Shown here: one piece after another, positions 22,918 through 31,033 of the stretch | Numbering within the stretch: position 1 is the stretch's first letter | How the letters are laid out: every line of letters begins with the position of its first letter | Source: Longimicrobium sp. | GTDB lineage: Bacteria > Gemmatimonadota > Gemmatimonadetes > Longimicrobiales > Longimicrobiaceae | NCBI GenBank assembly: GCA_036389795.1 | Contig: DASVWD010000285.1 | Coordinates: 1 to 64,000, forward strand | Length of the DNA stretch: 64,000 bases | Reading direction: 5' to 3' | Program-made: the position numbers and the translations under genes | The notes under the pieces: model-generated | The model's database searches: none | What the model saw: only the letters and a program-made list of their open reading frames with translations | Told to the model about the DNA's origin: nothing

Positions 22918-23403
22918 ATGAAGCCGAGCATGCGCAGACCGACGACCATCGTGGGAGCCGTCGTCCTGGCGCTCGTGGGATCCGCCCTGCTCCTTCCCAG
23001 GTCGGGCCTGGGCTCTGCCCCGCCGGAGGGCTCGTCCTCCCAGTTCCAGTTCAAGCGGACGAGCGGACTCTTCTCGCTGCCGCAGAACGCCGTCTCGGTG
23101 GACTGGGTGGTCCTCAACGACGGCCCGGTCGCCCAGCAGGTGCGCGTCACCGTGTTCAAGGTCGGCGCCGGCGTGAAGACTTCCCAGGGAGCAGTGGTCG
23201 CGACGGTCAATCCCAACAGCTCCTTCCACAACGCCAACGGGGTGGGCGTGGGCAAGCCGTTCACGGTGGGCTTCTACTACGAGGTGGTCGTGGAGAGCAC
23301 CAACGCCGCCGTCCACCCGAGCGTGCAGGTCTGGTCGAACCAGGCCAACGCCGTGATCCCCGGCACGCTGATCCCGCCGGGCGACTTCGTCCCCCTCATG
23401 TAG
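22918..23403 (+). CDS. Secreted protein of unknown function
   Basis: A 161-residue protein. An N-terminal signal or anchor (~10-30, TIVGAVVLALVGSALLLP) precedes a beta-rich domain without Cys (for example VSVDWVVLNDGPVAQQVRVT, then FYYEVVVESTNAAVHPSVQV). The alternating strands suggest an Ig-like sandwich. AAGGAG (22905-22910) is 7 bases before the ATG at 22918; the ATG at 22912 is too close. It is single, with its own upstream region holding an AT-rich palindrome. No family name can be given. Confidence 0.65.
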   Translation: MKPSMRRPTTIVGAVVLALVGSALLLPRSGLGSAPPEGSSSQFQFKRTSGLFSLPQNAVSVDWVVLNDGPVAQQVRVTVFKVGAGVKTSQGAVVATVNPNSSFHNANGVGVGKPFTVGFYYEVVVESTNAAVHPSVQVWSNQANAVIPGTLIPPGDFVPLM

Positions 23404-23490
23404 CACCTGGTCCGCACGGCGCGGAGAACCAACGCAGACTCTGTCGATGCTGCGTGGCTCACCATCCGGCGTTCGATGACCGTTTCGCGC

Positions 23491-24024
23491 TTACCCGCGG
23501 AAGGGCCCGACGTAGGCGCGAAACAGGTATGCCTGGAACATGCACCCGGGGGAGACCGGCACGTAGTAGATGCGGGTGACGTCGTGCATACGGTCCGGCG
23601 GTTCGTGCTTTTTCGCGCGCTCTTCCTGGTCCATGACCTCGAAGATGTCGACGCCCTGGAACGCGCCGACCTTCCGGAGCCCGGGCTCGCGCAGGTCGGC
23701 CGGGGAGAGCGAGCGCGGCAGGCCGTACCGATGGGCCGGGCGGCCGTTGAGGATGGTGATCACCTCGCGCCGCTCGAACCAGGGCTGCCCCTGGGCGTAG
23801 CGCGCCTCCGGCACCACCTGGTGCAACGGCCGCCCCGCGACCAGCGTGTCGCCCGTGCGCGGGTCGATCCATCCGGCGAATTCGCGCAGCTCGTCGCCCA
23901 CCCCGGCGCAGACGCGCACCTCCTGCGCCCTGGCCGGCGGTCCGACGGGGGCCAGCGGCCGGTCCGGGGCGCAGCCGAGAAGGAGGGACGCGAGGGTGGA
24001 GAACGCGAGATGAAGTCGCCTCAT
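23491..24024 (-). CDS. Paralogous exported lipoprotein, copy 1
   Basis: A 177-residue lipoprotein (lipobox SLLLGC) of a family present in three tandem copies. Shared blocks are the leader proximal PLAPVGPPARAQEVRVCAGV, RTGDTLVAGRPLHQVVPEAR, PWFERRE, GLPRSLSPADLREPGLRKVG, FQGVDIFE and the C-terminal YYVPVSPGCMFQ. Two conserved Cys (in VRVCA and SPGCMF) could form a disulfide. There is no known domain name. It is probably a surface or periplasmic protein; the neighbours do not reveal a pathway. Confidence 0.7.
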   Translation of the reverse strand: MRRLHLAFSTLASLLLGCAPDRPLAPVGPPARAQEVRVCAGVGDELREFAGWIDPRTGDTLVAGRPLHQVVPEARYAQGQPWFERREVITILNGRPAHRYGLPRSLSPADLREPGLRKVGAFQGVDIFEVMDQEERAKKHEPPDRMHDVTRIYYVPVSPGCMFQAYLFRAYVGPFRG

Positions 24025-24037
24025 AGTCGAACTCCGG

Positions 24038-24535
24038 TCAAGGCCTGCCAGGATGCCGATCGCCTATGGTTGCTTGTATACCGTACGGCTGGAAGATGCA
24101 TCCGGGGGAGACCGGCACGTAATAGACGTCGCCTGGGACGCGGTCCCTGAACTCGAAGACGTCGACGCCCTGGTACGTGACCGAGAGGCGCAGCCCCGGG
24201 TCCCGCAGGTCGGCCGAAGACAGCGAGCGCAGCATGCCGTACTTGGTGACGCGGCGGTTGCCCACCGTGATCGGCTCGTCGCGCTCGAACCAGCGCTGGC
24301 CGGCCGCGTACACGTAATTCGGGATCACCTCGCGCAGCGGCCTGCCCGCGACCAGCGTGTCGCCCGTGCCCGGCTCGATCCACCCCGAGAACTCGCGCAG
24401 CTCACCGTCCACCGCAGCGCAGACGCGCACCTCCCGCGCCCTGGCCGGCGGGCCGACGGGTGCCAGCGACCGGTCGGGGGCGCAGGCGGGGAGGAGCAGC
24501 GCCAGGGCGAAGAATGTGAGGTGAAGCCGCCGCAT
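24038..24535 (-). CDS. Paralogous exported lipoprotein, copy 2
   Basis: A 165-residue lipoprotein (lipobox ALLLPAC) with the same blocks as its neighbours: VRVCAAVDGELREFSGWIEP, GTGDTLVAGRPLREVIP, RWFERDEPITV, LRSLSSADLRDPGLRL, YQGVDVFEF and YYVPVSPGCIFQ. It lacks the ~15-residue insertion (DQEERAKKHEPPD) seen in copy 1 before the C-terminal block. It lies 13 bp from copy 1, so the three genes are probably one transcript. Confidence 0.7.
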   Translation of the reverse strand: MRRLHLTFFALALLLPACAPDRSLAPVGPPARAREVRVCAAVDGELREFSGWIEPGTGDTLVAGRPLREVIPNYVYAAGQRWFERDEPITVGNRRVTKYGMLRSLSSADLRDPGLRLSVTYQGVDVFEFRDRVPGDVYYVPVSPGCIFQPYGIQATIGDRHPGRP

Positions 24536-24583
24536 CGTCGCCTGCCGGTGAGGAGTGGCCGGATTCCGATCTGCTCCCGCGCT

Positions 24584-25126
24584 TCACCCGCGGACGGGTC
24601 CGACATCGACCTCATTGTAGTACTGCTGGAACAAGCACCCGGCGGAAACCGGCACGTAGTAGCTGCGGGTGATGCCGTGCAGCTCGGCCGGCTGTGGCTC
24701 GTTCCTGATGCGGCTCTCCTGGTCCTTCGGCTCGAAGATGTCGACGCCCTGGAAGGTGCCGACGCGCCGGAACCCGGGCTCACGCAGGTCGGACGGGGAG
24801 AGCGACCGCGGCAGGCCCCACTGGACGGCCCGACGGGTGTAGGAGGCGCCGGAGACAGGGACGGGCACCGCCTCGCGCCGCTCGAACCAGGGCTGCCCTT
24901 GGGCGTAGCGCGCCTCCGGCACCACCTCGCGCAGCGGCTTGCCCGAAACGAGGGTGTCGCCCGTGGCCGGGTCGATCGAGGCTGGCAGCTCGCGCAACTC
25001 GTCGCCCACCGTGGCGCAGACGCGCACCTCCTGCGCCCTGGATGGCGGCCCGAAGGGCGCCGGCGGCCGGGCGAGGGCGAGGGCGGGGAGCAGGATTGCG
25101 AGCGCCGCGAGCAAAGTCCACCGCAT
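24584..25126 (-). CDS. Paralogous exported protein, copy 3 (no lipobox)
   Basis: A 180-residue member of the same family. The signal peptide (LLAALAILLPALALA) lacks a lipobox Cys, so this copy is probably soluble in the periplasm or secreted, unlike copies 1 and 2. Blocks kept are EVRVCATVGDELRELPASID, TLVSGKPLREVVPEARYAQG, GLPRSLSPSDLREPGFRRVG, FQGVDIFE and YYVPVSAGCLFQ. It has a short insertion PVSGASYTRRAVQ. The ATG at 25126 follows GAGGTGG. It is the first gene of the tandem set. Confidence 0.7.
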   Translation of the reverse strand: MRWTLLAALAILLPALALARPPAPFGPPSRAQEVRVCATVGDELRELPASIDPATGDTLVSGKPLREVVPEARYAQGQPWFERREAVPVPVSGASYTRRAVQWGLPRSLSPSDLREPGFRRVGTFQGVDIFEPKDQESRIRNEPQPAELHGITRSYYVPVSAGCLFQQYYNEVDVGPVRG

Positions 25127-25179
25127 CTGGTTTCCACCTCCGGATGCACGTTCCCGCCGACGGAATGGCCCCACCTACT

Positions 25180-26553
25180 CTAGCGCCGCCGCAGGTTCGC
25201 GTCCAGAAACTCCAGCACCCGCCGCCACGAGTCCTCGCTCGCCAGGGCGGTCCCCTCCGGGGTGCCGCCGGGGGTGATCATGCGGCCGGTGATGGGGTGC
25301 GGGCGGCTCCGCCCGACCTCGGAAGTCGCCAGATAGGGGCGGCCGATGGAGTGACCCGCGCCCGGGTAGGACAGGTGCTCCACCGGGTGTCGGAAGCCAC
25401 GGCGGCGCAGGCGCGCCACCACCCGCTCCGCCATCAGCGCCGACGGCCACAGCAGGTCGTCGCGGCCGGAGACCAGGAGCACCGGGCCGTCGATCCGCTC
25501 CACCGGGATCTCCGCGCGCGCCGCGGCGTCCGCGTCGTCGAGCAGGGCCAGGAACTGGTGCACCGCGAGCGGCGCGCAGTCGCGTGCGTCGCGGCATCCG
25601 GCGTGGCGCGCGACCGCCGCCGGGCTCGCGCGCCGGTGCATGCCCGGCAGCGCCCGGCCGCCGAGCGTCCAGGCGGGGCTGGTCCAGGCGTCGGTGATCG
25701 TGCCGGGCCAGACCACGTGGCTGGGGGCGTACGCGACGACGGCGCGCACCTCCGGGTACGTCGCGCCCAGCAGCAGCGCCAGCTCTCCGCCCCGCGAGGC
25801 GCCGAGCACCCCGATGCGCTCCGGGTCGACGGACGGCTGCCCGGCCAGCCAGCGGAGCGCGGTCCCGAAGTACTCCAGGGGGATCTCGGCCAGCCGCTCC
25901 GGCAGCCCCTCGGCGGCGAAGTAGCCGAGCGCCAGCACCACGTACCCGCGCGAGGCGAGGCCCCCCGGCGCCGCGCCCGGCGGCGCGATCCCGCCCTGCG
26001 AGCCGTTCAGCACGACCACGGCGGGGCGGCGACCCTCGCCCGGAGGGTAGTACGCCGTCCCCACCAGACCTCGCTCGCGCACCGGCTCGACGCGCACGTC
26101 CGGCGCGACCGCCCGGCGCCACACGGTGTCGGCCGCCACCACGCGCCCGTCCATCTCGGCGGCGAGCGCCCACGGCTGCGCCGGCGGATGGCGCGCGTCC
26201 GGCGTCCTGAGCGCCCCCAGCAGCGGGGCCGCCGCCGAATCGCGCCGCGCCGACCAGAAGAGGCCCATCGCGTGCACGCCCGCGTAGTCGCCCGACACCG
26301 GCGCCGCGCGGGCGAGGTCCACGCGCCCCTCGTCGGCGCGGAAGGCGGCGCTCGCCCGCCACCCCCGCGCCGGTCCCTCCCCGGAGAGCCGCACCGTCAC
26401 CTCGCGCCCGGGCGGGAGGCCGGTGAGCGCGATGCCGACGCTCTCGTCCACCAGCACCGTGTCGGCGGAGAGCTGGAAGCGCGGCTGCGCCCGGCACGGC
26501 GCGGCCGCGAGCGCGGCGCAGACGAAGATGAGGAATGGCAGGCGGCGGTCCAT
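25180..26553 (-). CDS. BAAT/acyl-CoA thioesterase-like protein
   Basis: A 457-residue exported protein. A signal peptide (FLIFVCAALAAAPCRA) leads into an N-terminal beta domain (~25-160, the acyl-CoA thioesterase/bile acid-CoA amino acid N-acyltransferase type) and a C-terminal alpha/beta-hydrolase domain (~175-455). The nucleophile Ser lies in GVLGASRGGELALLL, the Asp in LLVSGRDDLLWPS and the His in YPGAGHSIGRPY. The family hydrolyses acyl-CoA or transfers acyl groups, but an exported member cannot rely on CoA, so an ester or peptide substrate is likelier (inference). It lies upstream of the three-copy exported family with no terminator visible. Confidence 0.75.
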   Translation of the reverse strand: MDRRLPFLIFVCAALAAAPCRAQPRFQLSADTVLVDESVGIALTGLPPGREVTVRLSGEGPARGWRASAAFRADEGRVDLARAAPVSGDYAGVHAMGLFWSARRDSAAAPLLGALRTPDARHPPAQPWALAAEMDGRVVAADTVWRRAVAPDVRVEPVRERGLVGTAYYPPGEGRRPAVVVLNGSQGGIAPPGAAPGGLASRGYVVLALGYFAAEGLPERLAEIPLEYFGTALRWLAGQPSVDPERIGVLGASRGGELALLLGATYPEVRAVVAYAPSHVVWPGTITDAWTSPAWTLGGRALPGMHRRASPAAVARHAGCRDARDCAPLAVHQFLALLDDADAAARAEIPVERIDGPVLLVSGRDDLLWPSALMAERVVARLRRRGFRHPVEHLSYPGAGHSIGRPYLATSEVGRSRPHPITGRMITPGGTPEGTALASEDSWRRVLEFLDANLRRR

Positions 26554-26629
26554 GCGGCGACTCCGGGGTGAGCGGCGTCCGCGCCGGGTCCTACCTGATA
26601 GGGGATTTACGAACGCGCTACAGAAACGC

Positions 26630-26812
26630 TGTCATCCTGAGGGCGCACACACCGAAGTCGCGGCTGCGCAAGAGCTTGTGCGCCCGAAGGATCTGCGGGT
26701 GGGGACTCGCGCGTCTGCCTGGCTCACGCTCGGACCCGGCCCGCAGATCCTTCGTCGCCGCCGGAGATTCGCCCATTCCGCGAGTCCGGCGCGGCGGCTC
26801 CTCAGGATGACA
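26630..26812. mobile_element. MITE-like element with 13-bp terminal inverted repeats
   Basis: A 183-bp non-coding unit bounded by TGTCATCCTGAGG (26630-26642) and CCTCAGGATGACA (26800-26812), perfectly inverted. An internal pair, GGATCTGCGGG/CCCGCAGATCC (near 26693 and 26740), adds a long stem. It carries no transposase. The TGTCATCCTGAGG terminus resembles REP/MITE units common in soil bacterial genomes. Confidence 0.65.
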
Positions 26813-26845
26813 ATCCGGGGGATTCGGGTTTGTAACGGGCTTCGC

Positions 26846-27412
26846 TCAGCGCACCGCCTGCCGCACCTTCTCGGCGAGGGCCAGGTTCATCCCCGGCACG
26901 GCGGCGATCTGGTCCACATCGGCCCGGGCCAGGCTCCAGTAGGTGTCGAAGCGCTCCACCACCGCCTGCACGCGCCTGGGTCCCATCCCCTGCACCCGCT
27001 CCAGGACAACCGCCAGCCGCTCGCGCTCCAGCTGCAGGCCGATGGCGTCGGCGTCGGAGGTGTCGTGGCCGCGGCCGCGCAGGTGCTCCAGGAAGCCCAC
27101 CCAGTCGTCGTGGCCCCACCCCTCGGGGCGCGCCGACGCGAAGTCGCGCAGGTCCGCCCGCAGGTCCGCCGTGCGCGCGGCCACGCTGTGCGGCACCTTC
27201 CGCTTCGGGGCGCGCTTCGCCGGCGCCAGGGCGCTCCCCACCTTCCCGGCGGCGCCCTTCTCCGCCGCGGCCTTCCGCGCGCGCGGCGAGGTGGCCGCCG
27301 CCTTCACCTCCGGCGGGTCGGCCGGGGCGGGGGCGCCCTTCGACTCCGTCGCCTTCGCGCCCGCCCGTGCCCGCGGAGCCTGCGTCTCGTCCGCCGCCTT
27401 CGTCTTCGCCAT
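26846..27412 (-). CDS. Helix-hairpin-helix protein with basic tail
   Basis: A 188-residue protein. The N-terminal ~80 residues are Ala/Lys-rich and disordered, resembling histone H1-like tails (RARAGAKATESKGAPAPA, TSPRARKAAAEKG). The C-terminal ~60 residues carry two helix-hairpin-helix motifs (VQGMGPRRVQAVVERF and AAVPGMNLALAEKVRQAV). A central helical region holds WGHDDWVGFLEHLRGRGHDT. Non-specific DNA binding is likely; the precise role is unknown. Single gene, flanked by intergenic repeats on both sides. Confidence 0.65.
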   Translation of the reverse strand: MAKTKAADETQAPRARAGAKATESKGAPAPADPPEVKAAATSPRARKAAAEKGAAGKVGSALAPAKRAPKRKVPHSVAARTADLRADLRDFASARPEGWGHDDWVGFLEHLRGRGHDTSDADAIGLQLERERLAVVLERVQGMGPRRVQAVVERFDTYWSLARADVDQIAAVPGMNLALAEKVRQAVR

Positions 27413-27479
27413 CGCTTCCGTGATCTTCAGGAAAGTGGGTGGTCAGCCGGCATCTCAACGACAGAATATCACACAGAGG

Positions 27480-27549
27480 ACACGGAGGACACAGAGAGAT
27501 TCGAACGCGTCACGCTGTTTTTCCTCCGTGTTCTCTGTGTCCTCCGTGT
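27480..27549. terminator. Long hairpin of ACACAGAG-type units
   Basis: ACACGGAGGACACAGAGA (27480-27497) pairs perfectly with TCTCTGTGTCCTCCGTGT (27532-27549) over 18 bp. It lies 6 bp downstream of the glgB stop codon (27555) in that gene's direction and probably ends its transcript. It belongs to the same style of hairpin as 58601-58663. Confidence 0.55.
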
Positions 27550-27554
27550 GAGAT

Positions 27555-29771
27555 TCAAGCCGTTCCTTCCTCGCGCTTGAGCACCAGGATCCCCAGCGGG
27601 GGCAGCGTCAGGCGCACCGAGTCGGCGCGCCGGTGCTCGGGGACGGGCTCGGAGTGCACCAGGCCGAAGTTCCCCAGGTTGCTCCCGCCGTAGACCTCGG
27701 CGTCGCTGTTCAGCAGCTCGCGGTACGCCCCCGGCCGCGGCACCCCGATCCGGTAGCCGAAGCGCGGGACCGGCGTGAAGTTGCAGACGAACACCAGCTC
27801 CTCGCCCGACTGCGCGCCGCGGCGCACGAAGCTGAGCACGCTCTGCTCCACGTCGCCGAAGTCGATCCAGTCGAAGCCCTCGTAGCTGAAGTCCGTCTCC
27901 CAGAACGCCCGCTCGCGCCGGTACACCGCGTTCAGGTCGCGCACCCAGCGCAGCATGCCGGCGTGCAGCGGCTCCTCCAGCAGGTGCCAGTCCAGCGAGC
28001 GGCTCTCGCTCCACTCCCGCCGCTGGCCCAGCTCGCCGCCCATGAAGAGCAGCTTCTTCCCCGGGTGGGCCCACATGAAGCCCAGCGCCAGGCGCAGGTT
28101 GGCGAACTTGCGCCAGTCGTCGCCCGGCATCTTCTCCAGCAGCGAGCCCTTCAGGTGCACCACCTCGTCGTGCGAGAACGGCAGCACGAAGTGCTCGCTG
28201 AAGGCGTACATCAGCGAGAAGGTGATCAGGTTGAAGTGGTACTTGCGGTAGACCGGGTCTTCCTCGATGAAGCGCAGGAAGTCGTTCATCCACCCCATGT
28301 TCCACTTGAGGTGGAAGCCCAGCCCGCCCAGGTGCGGCGCCTGGGTGACGCCCGGCCAGGCGGTCGACTCCTCGGCGATCATGAGCGCCCCCGGGTGGCG
28401 GTCGCGCACCGTGGCGTTCAGCTGCTGCAGGAAGTGGATCGCCTCCAGGTTCTCGCGCCCGCCGAAGGCGTTGGGCACCCACTGCCCGGCCGGGCGCGAG
28501 TAGTCCAGGTAGAGCATCGACGCGACGGCGTCCACCCGCAGGCCGTCGACGTGGAACTCCTCCAGCCAGTACAGCGCGTTGGCCAGCAGGAAGTTGCGCA
28601 CCTCGTTGCGCCCGAAGTTGAAGATCAGCGTCCCCCAGTCGGGGTGCTCGCCCTGGCGCGGGTCCTCGTGCTCGTAGAGCGCCGTCCCGTCGAAGCGGCG
28701 GAGCCCGTGCGCGTCCTTGGGGAAGTGCGCCGGCACCCAGTCCAGGATCACCCCGATCCCCAGCGAGTGCAGGTGGTCGACGAAGAAGCGGAAGTCGTCG
28801 GGCGAGCCGTGGCGGCGGGTGGGCGCGTAGTAGCCGGTGACCTGGTACCCCCACGACGGGTCGTACGGGTGCTCCGCCACGGGGAGCAGCTCCACGTGCG
28901 TGAACCCCATCTCGGCGACGTACTCGCCGAGCTCGCGCGCCAGCTCGCGGTAGGTGAGCGGCCGGTCCTCCTCCCCGGGAACGCGGCGCCACGACCCCAG
29001 GTGCACCTCGTAGACGGCCATCGGCCGCGTGTAGCAGTCCTCCGCGCGCCGCCGGTCCATCCACTCCTGGTCCGTCCACTCGAACTCCCTCAGGTCGTGG
29101 ACGACCGACGCCGTGGCGGGGCGGTGCTCGGCGGCGAAGCCCACGGGGTCGGCCTTGAGGAAGGTGGCCCCCTGCGGCGTCTGGACCTCGTACTTGTAGA
29201 CCGCGCCCGCCTGCAGCCCGGGGACGAAGATCTCCCACACCCCCGCGCCCGGGTGCAGCCGCATCGCGTGGCGCCGCCCGTCCCAGCCGTTGAAGTCGCC
29301 CACCACGCTCACCCGCCGCGCCGCGGGCGCCCACACCGCGAAGCGCACCCCCGCCACCCCGTCGATCTCGTCGGGGTGCGCGCCCAGCACGTCCCACAGC
29401 CTCAGGTGCGTCCCCTCGCCGACCAGGTAGAGGTCGAAGTCCGCCACCGTGGGCGGGAACGCGTAGGGGTCGGCCAGCTCGGTGGCGCTCCCGTCGGCCC
29501 AGCGCGCGCGCAGGCGGTAGGGGAAGGCGTGCGCGCCCGGCGGGAGCACCGCCTCGAAGAAGCCGTCGGGGTGCGCCGGCTCCATCGGCGCCTCCTCGCC
29601 CGTCTCGGCGTCGACCACCGCCGCGGACGTGGCGCCGGGGAGGAAGGCGCGCACGACCAGCCGTAGCTCGCCGGCCAGGGAGACGCGGTGCATCCCCAGC
29701 ACGCGGAACACGTCGGGGTGCTCGCCGCGGACGATCTGCCGCACGTCGAACTCGAGGGTCGCTGAAGCCAT
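27555..29771 (-). CDS. glgB: 1,4-alpha-glucan branching enzyme
   Basis: A 738-residue enzyme that forms alpha-1,6 branches in glycogen by cutting and transferring alpha-1,4 chains. It has N-terminal beta-sandwich domains (~1-230, including FAVWAPAARRVSVVGDFNGW), a GH13 barrel (~240-620) and a C-terminal beta domain. GH13 motifs are clear: GVILDWVPAHFPKD, DGLRVDAVASMLYLDYS (nucleophile Asp), MIAEESTAWP (acid Glu) and LPFSHDEVVH. Length is normal for the family. ATG 29771 (MASATLEFDVRQIV) begins the homologous part; the frame upstream is intergenic repeat. There are no other glg genes nearby; the neighbours are pentose phosphate genes. Confidence 0.92.
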   Translation of the reverse strand: MASATLEFDVRQIVRGEHPDVFRVLGMHRVSLAGELRLVVRAFLPGATSAAVVDAETGEEAPMEPAHPDGFFEAVLPPGAHAFPYRLRARWADGSATELADPYAFPPTVADFDLYLVGEGTHLRLWDVLGAHPDEIDGVAGVRFAVWAPAARRVSVVGDFNGWDGRRHAMRLHPGAGVWEIFVPGLQAGAVYKYEVQTPQGATFLKADPVGFAAEHRPATASVVHDLREFEWTDQEWMDRRRAEDCYTRPMAVYEVHLGSWRRVPGEEDRPLTYRELARELGEYVAEMGFTHVELLPVAEHPYDPSWGYQVTGYYAPTRRHGSPDDFRFFVDHLHSLGIGVILDWVPAHFPKDAHGLRRFDGTALYEHEDPRQGEHPDWGTLIFNFGRNEVRNFLLANALYWLEEFHVDGLRVDAVASMLYLDYSRPAGQWVPNAFGGRENLEAIHFLQQLNATVRDRHPGALMIAEESTAWPGVTQAPHLGGLGFHLKWNMGWMNDFLRFIEEDPVYRKYHFNLITFSLMYAFSEHFVLPFSHDEVVHLKGSLLEKMPGDDWRKFANLRLALGFMWAHPGKKLLFMGGELGQRREWSESRSLDWHLLEEPLHAGMLRWVRDLNAVYRRERAFWETDFSYEGFDWIDFGDVEQSVLSFVRRGAQSGEELVFVCNFTPVPRFGYRIGVPRPGAYRELLNSDAEVYGGSNLGNFGLVHSEPVPEHRRADSVRLTLPPLGILVLKREEGTA

Positions 29772-29882
29772 CACGCTGCCGTCCCGTCCCTGCCCTGGTC
29801 TCACCTGATCCGATATCGAGGAAACGCGCGCTCCCGCCTGCGAAGGGCGTGCCGCGCACTTCGCACTCAGCACTTCGCACTG

Positions 29883-30035
29883 CGGTTTAGGGCGTGTCCC
29901 TCCGCTGCGCTCCGGGCCGGGCTGCGCGCGCGGTAGGGCACGATACGACCGTGCCCAACCGCGCCGGGCCACCGCCGCGACGAAACCCCGTGTCGCGGCG
30001 GCGTCCCGGCCCTCCGGGCGCGCATCCCTCACGCA
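29883..30035. repeat. 150-bp structured dispersed repeat, copy B
   Basis: The stem is GCGCGGTAGGGCACG (29928-29942) with CGTGCCCAACCGCGC (29950-29964). Compared with copy A, three pairs changed together (AGGCAGC/GCTGCCT to GGGCACG/CGTGCCC) while an internal A-A mismatch stayed. A second hairpin, GCCGCGAC/GTCGCGGC, replaces that of copies A and C. Confidence 0.75.
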
Positions 30036-30111
30036 ACGGCAGGTGACAGGGAACAGGTGACAGGGGACAGCCGGTAACGACCCCCGTGTCCGCACCGAAT
30101 CCGTGAAGTCC

Positions 30112-30137
30112 ACCCTCTCCCGAAGTTGGGAGAGGGT
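30112..30137. repeat. ACCCTCTCCC-GAAGTT-GGGAGAGGGT hairpin, copy B
   Basis: Identical to 18369-18394 in stem and loop, and placed at a similar distance after the 150-bp repeat. A composite of roughly 300 bp has therefore been copied as a unit. Confidence 0.65.
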
Positions 30138-30208
30138 TGCCGCTCTAAGGCGGCGGGTGAGGGCCTCCCGCCGCCGCGCCGGAGTCCGCCGGAGCGCGCG
30201 CGAGCTGC

Positions 30209-31033
30209 CTACTCCACCCCCGCCGCCGCCCCCTCGTCCACCACCCACACCACCTCGCCCGCCGCCGCGCGGGAGGCCGCCGGAACGCGCGCGAGCTGCC
30301 TACTCCACCCCCCCGCCGCCCCCTCGTCCACCACCCACACCACCTCGCCCGCGGCCGGGCGGACGAGCTGCGCCGGGAGCCGGAAGGGATCCAGCGGCCC
30401 GCGCAGCACCTGGCGGACGACCTCCGCCTTGTCGCGCCCCAGCACGACCATCTCCACGCGCGCGGCGGCGTTCAGCACCGGCGGGGTGAGCGTGATGCGC
30501 GGCTCGCCGAGCGGGCGGTGGACCGCCACGCCGACCGACCGCTCCCGCTCGCGCAGCAGCTCGTCGAAGGGGAAGAGCGAGCAGACGTGCGCGTCCGGCC
30601 CCACGCCCAGGTGCACCAGGTCGAAGCGCGGCGCGCTCGCGCCGAAGAAGCGCTCCAGCTCCTCCGCGTACGCGCGCGCCCCGTCCTCCGGCCGCAGCTC
30701 GCCGCGCATTCGGTGCACATTCCCCCGGGGGATCGGCACGCGGGAGACGAACGCCGCCCACGCCATCCCGAAGTTGCTGCGCGGGTGGCCGGGCGGGACG
30801 CAGCGCTCGTCGCCCCAGAACAGGTGCACGCCCTCCCACGGCACCCGCGAGGCGAGCGGCTCCTCGCCCAGCAGCCGGTACGCCGCGCGCGGCGAGCCCC
30901 CGCCCGTGAGCGCCACCGCGAAGCGCCCGCGCGCCTCCACCGCCTCCCGCGCCCGGGTGGCGAAGCCCTCCGCCACCGCGCGCGAGGCGGCGCCCGCGTC
31001 GGGGTGGATCTGGACGCGCGGCTCAGGAGTCAT
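30209..31033 (-). CDS. pgl: 6-phosphogluconolactonase with duplicated C-terminus
   Basis: A 274-residue enzyme hydrolysing 6-phosphogluconolactone, the second step of the oxidative pentose phosphate pathway. Signature blocks are FAVALTGGGSPRAAYRLL (sugar-phosphate loop), HLFWGDERCVPPGHPRSNFG and FDLVHLGVGPDAHVCSLFP. The last ~50 residues contain a tandem copy: AAGEVVWVVDEGAA appears twice. At DNA level ~85 bp (30187-30272 and 30278-30360) are duplicated, and a 1-base difference in a C-run shifts the frame past an ancestral TAG at 30300-30302. The ATG overlaps the stop of the upstream gene. The related zwf and gnd lie 1.9 kb away. Confidence 0.88.
   Translation of the reverse strand: MTPEPRVQIHPDAGAASRAVAEGFATRAREAVEARGRFAVALTGGGSPRAAYRLLGEEPLASRVPWEGVHLFWGDERCVPPGHPRSNFGMAWAAFVSRVPIPRGNVHRMRGELRPEDGARAYAEELERFFGASAPRFDLVHLGVGPDAHVCSLFPFDELLRERERSVGVAVHRPLGEPRITLTPPVLNAAARVEMVVLGRDKAEVVRQVLRGPLDPFRLPAQLVRPAAGEVVWVVDEGAAGGWSRQLARVPAASRAAAGEVVWVVDEGAAAGVE

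Noticed and set aside
30300-30839. Second frame ending in GGGGGVE over pgl
   Set aside because: It is a shifted shadow of pgl; it matters only because its stop is the ancestral pgl stop.
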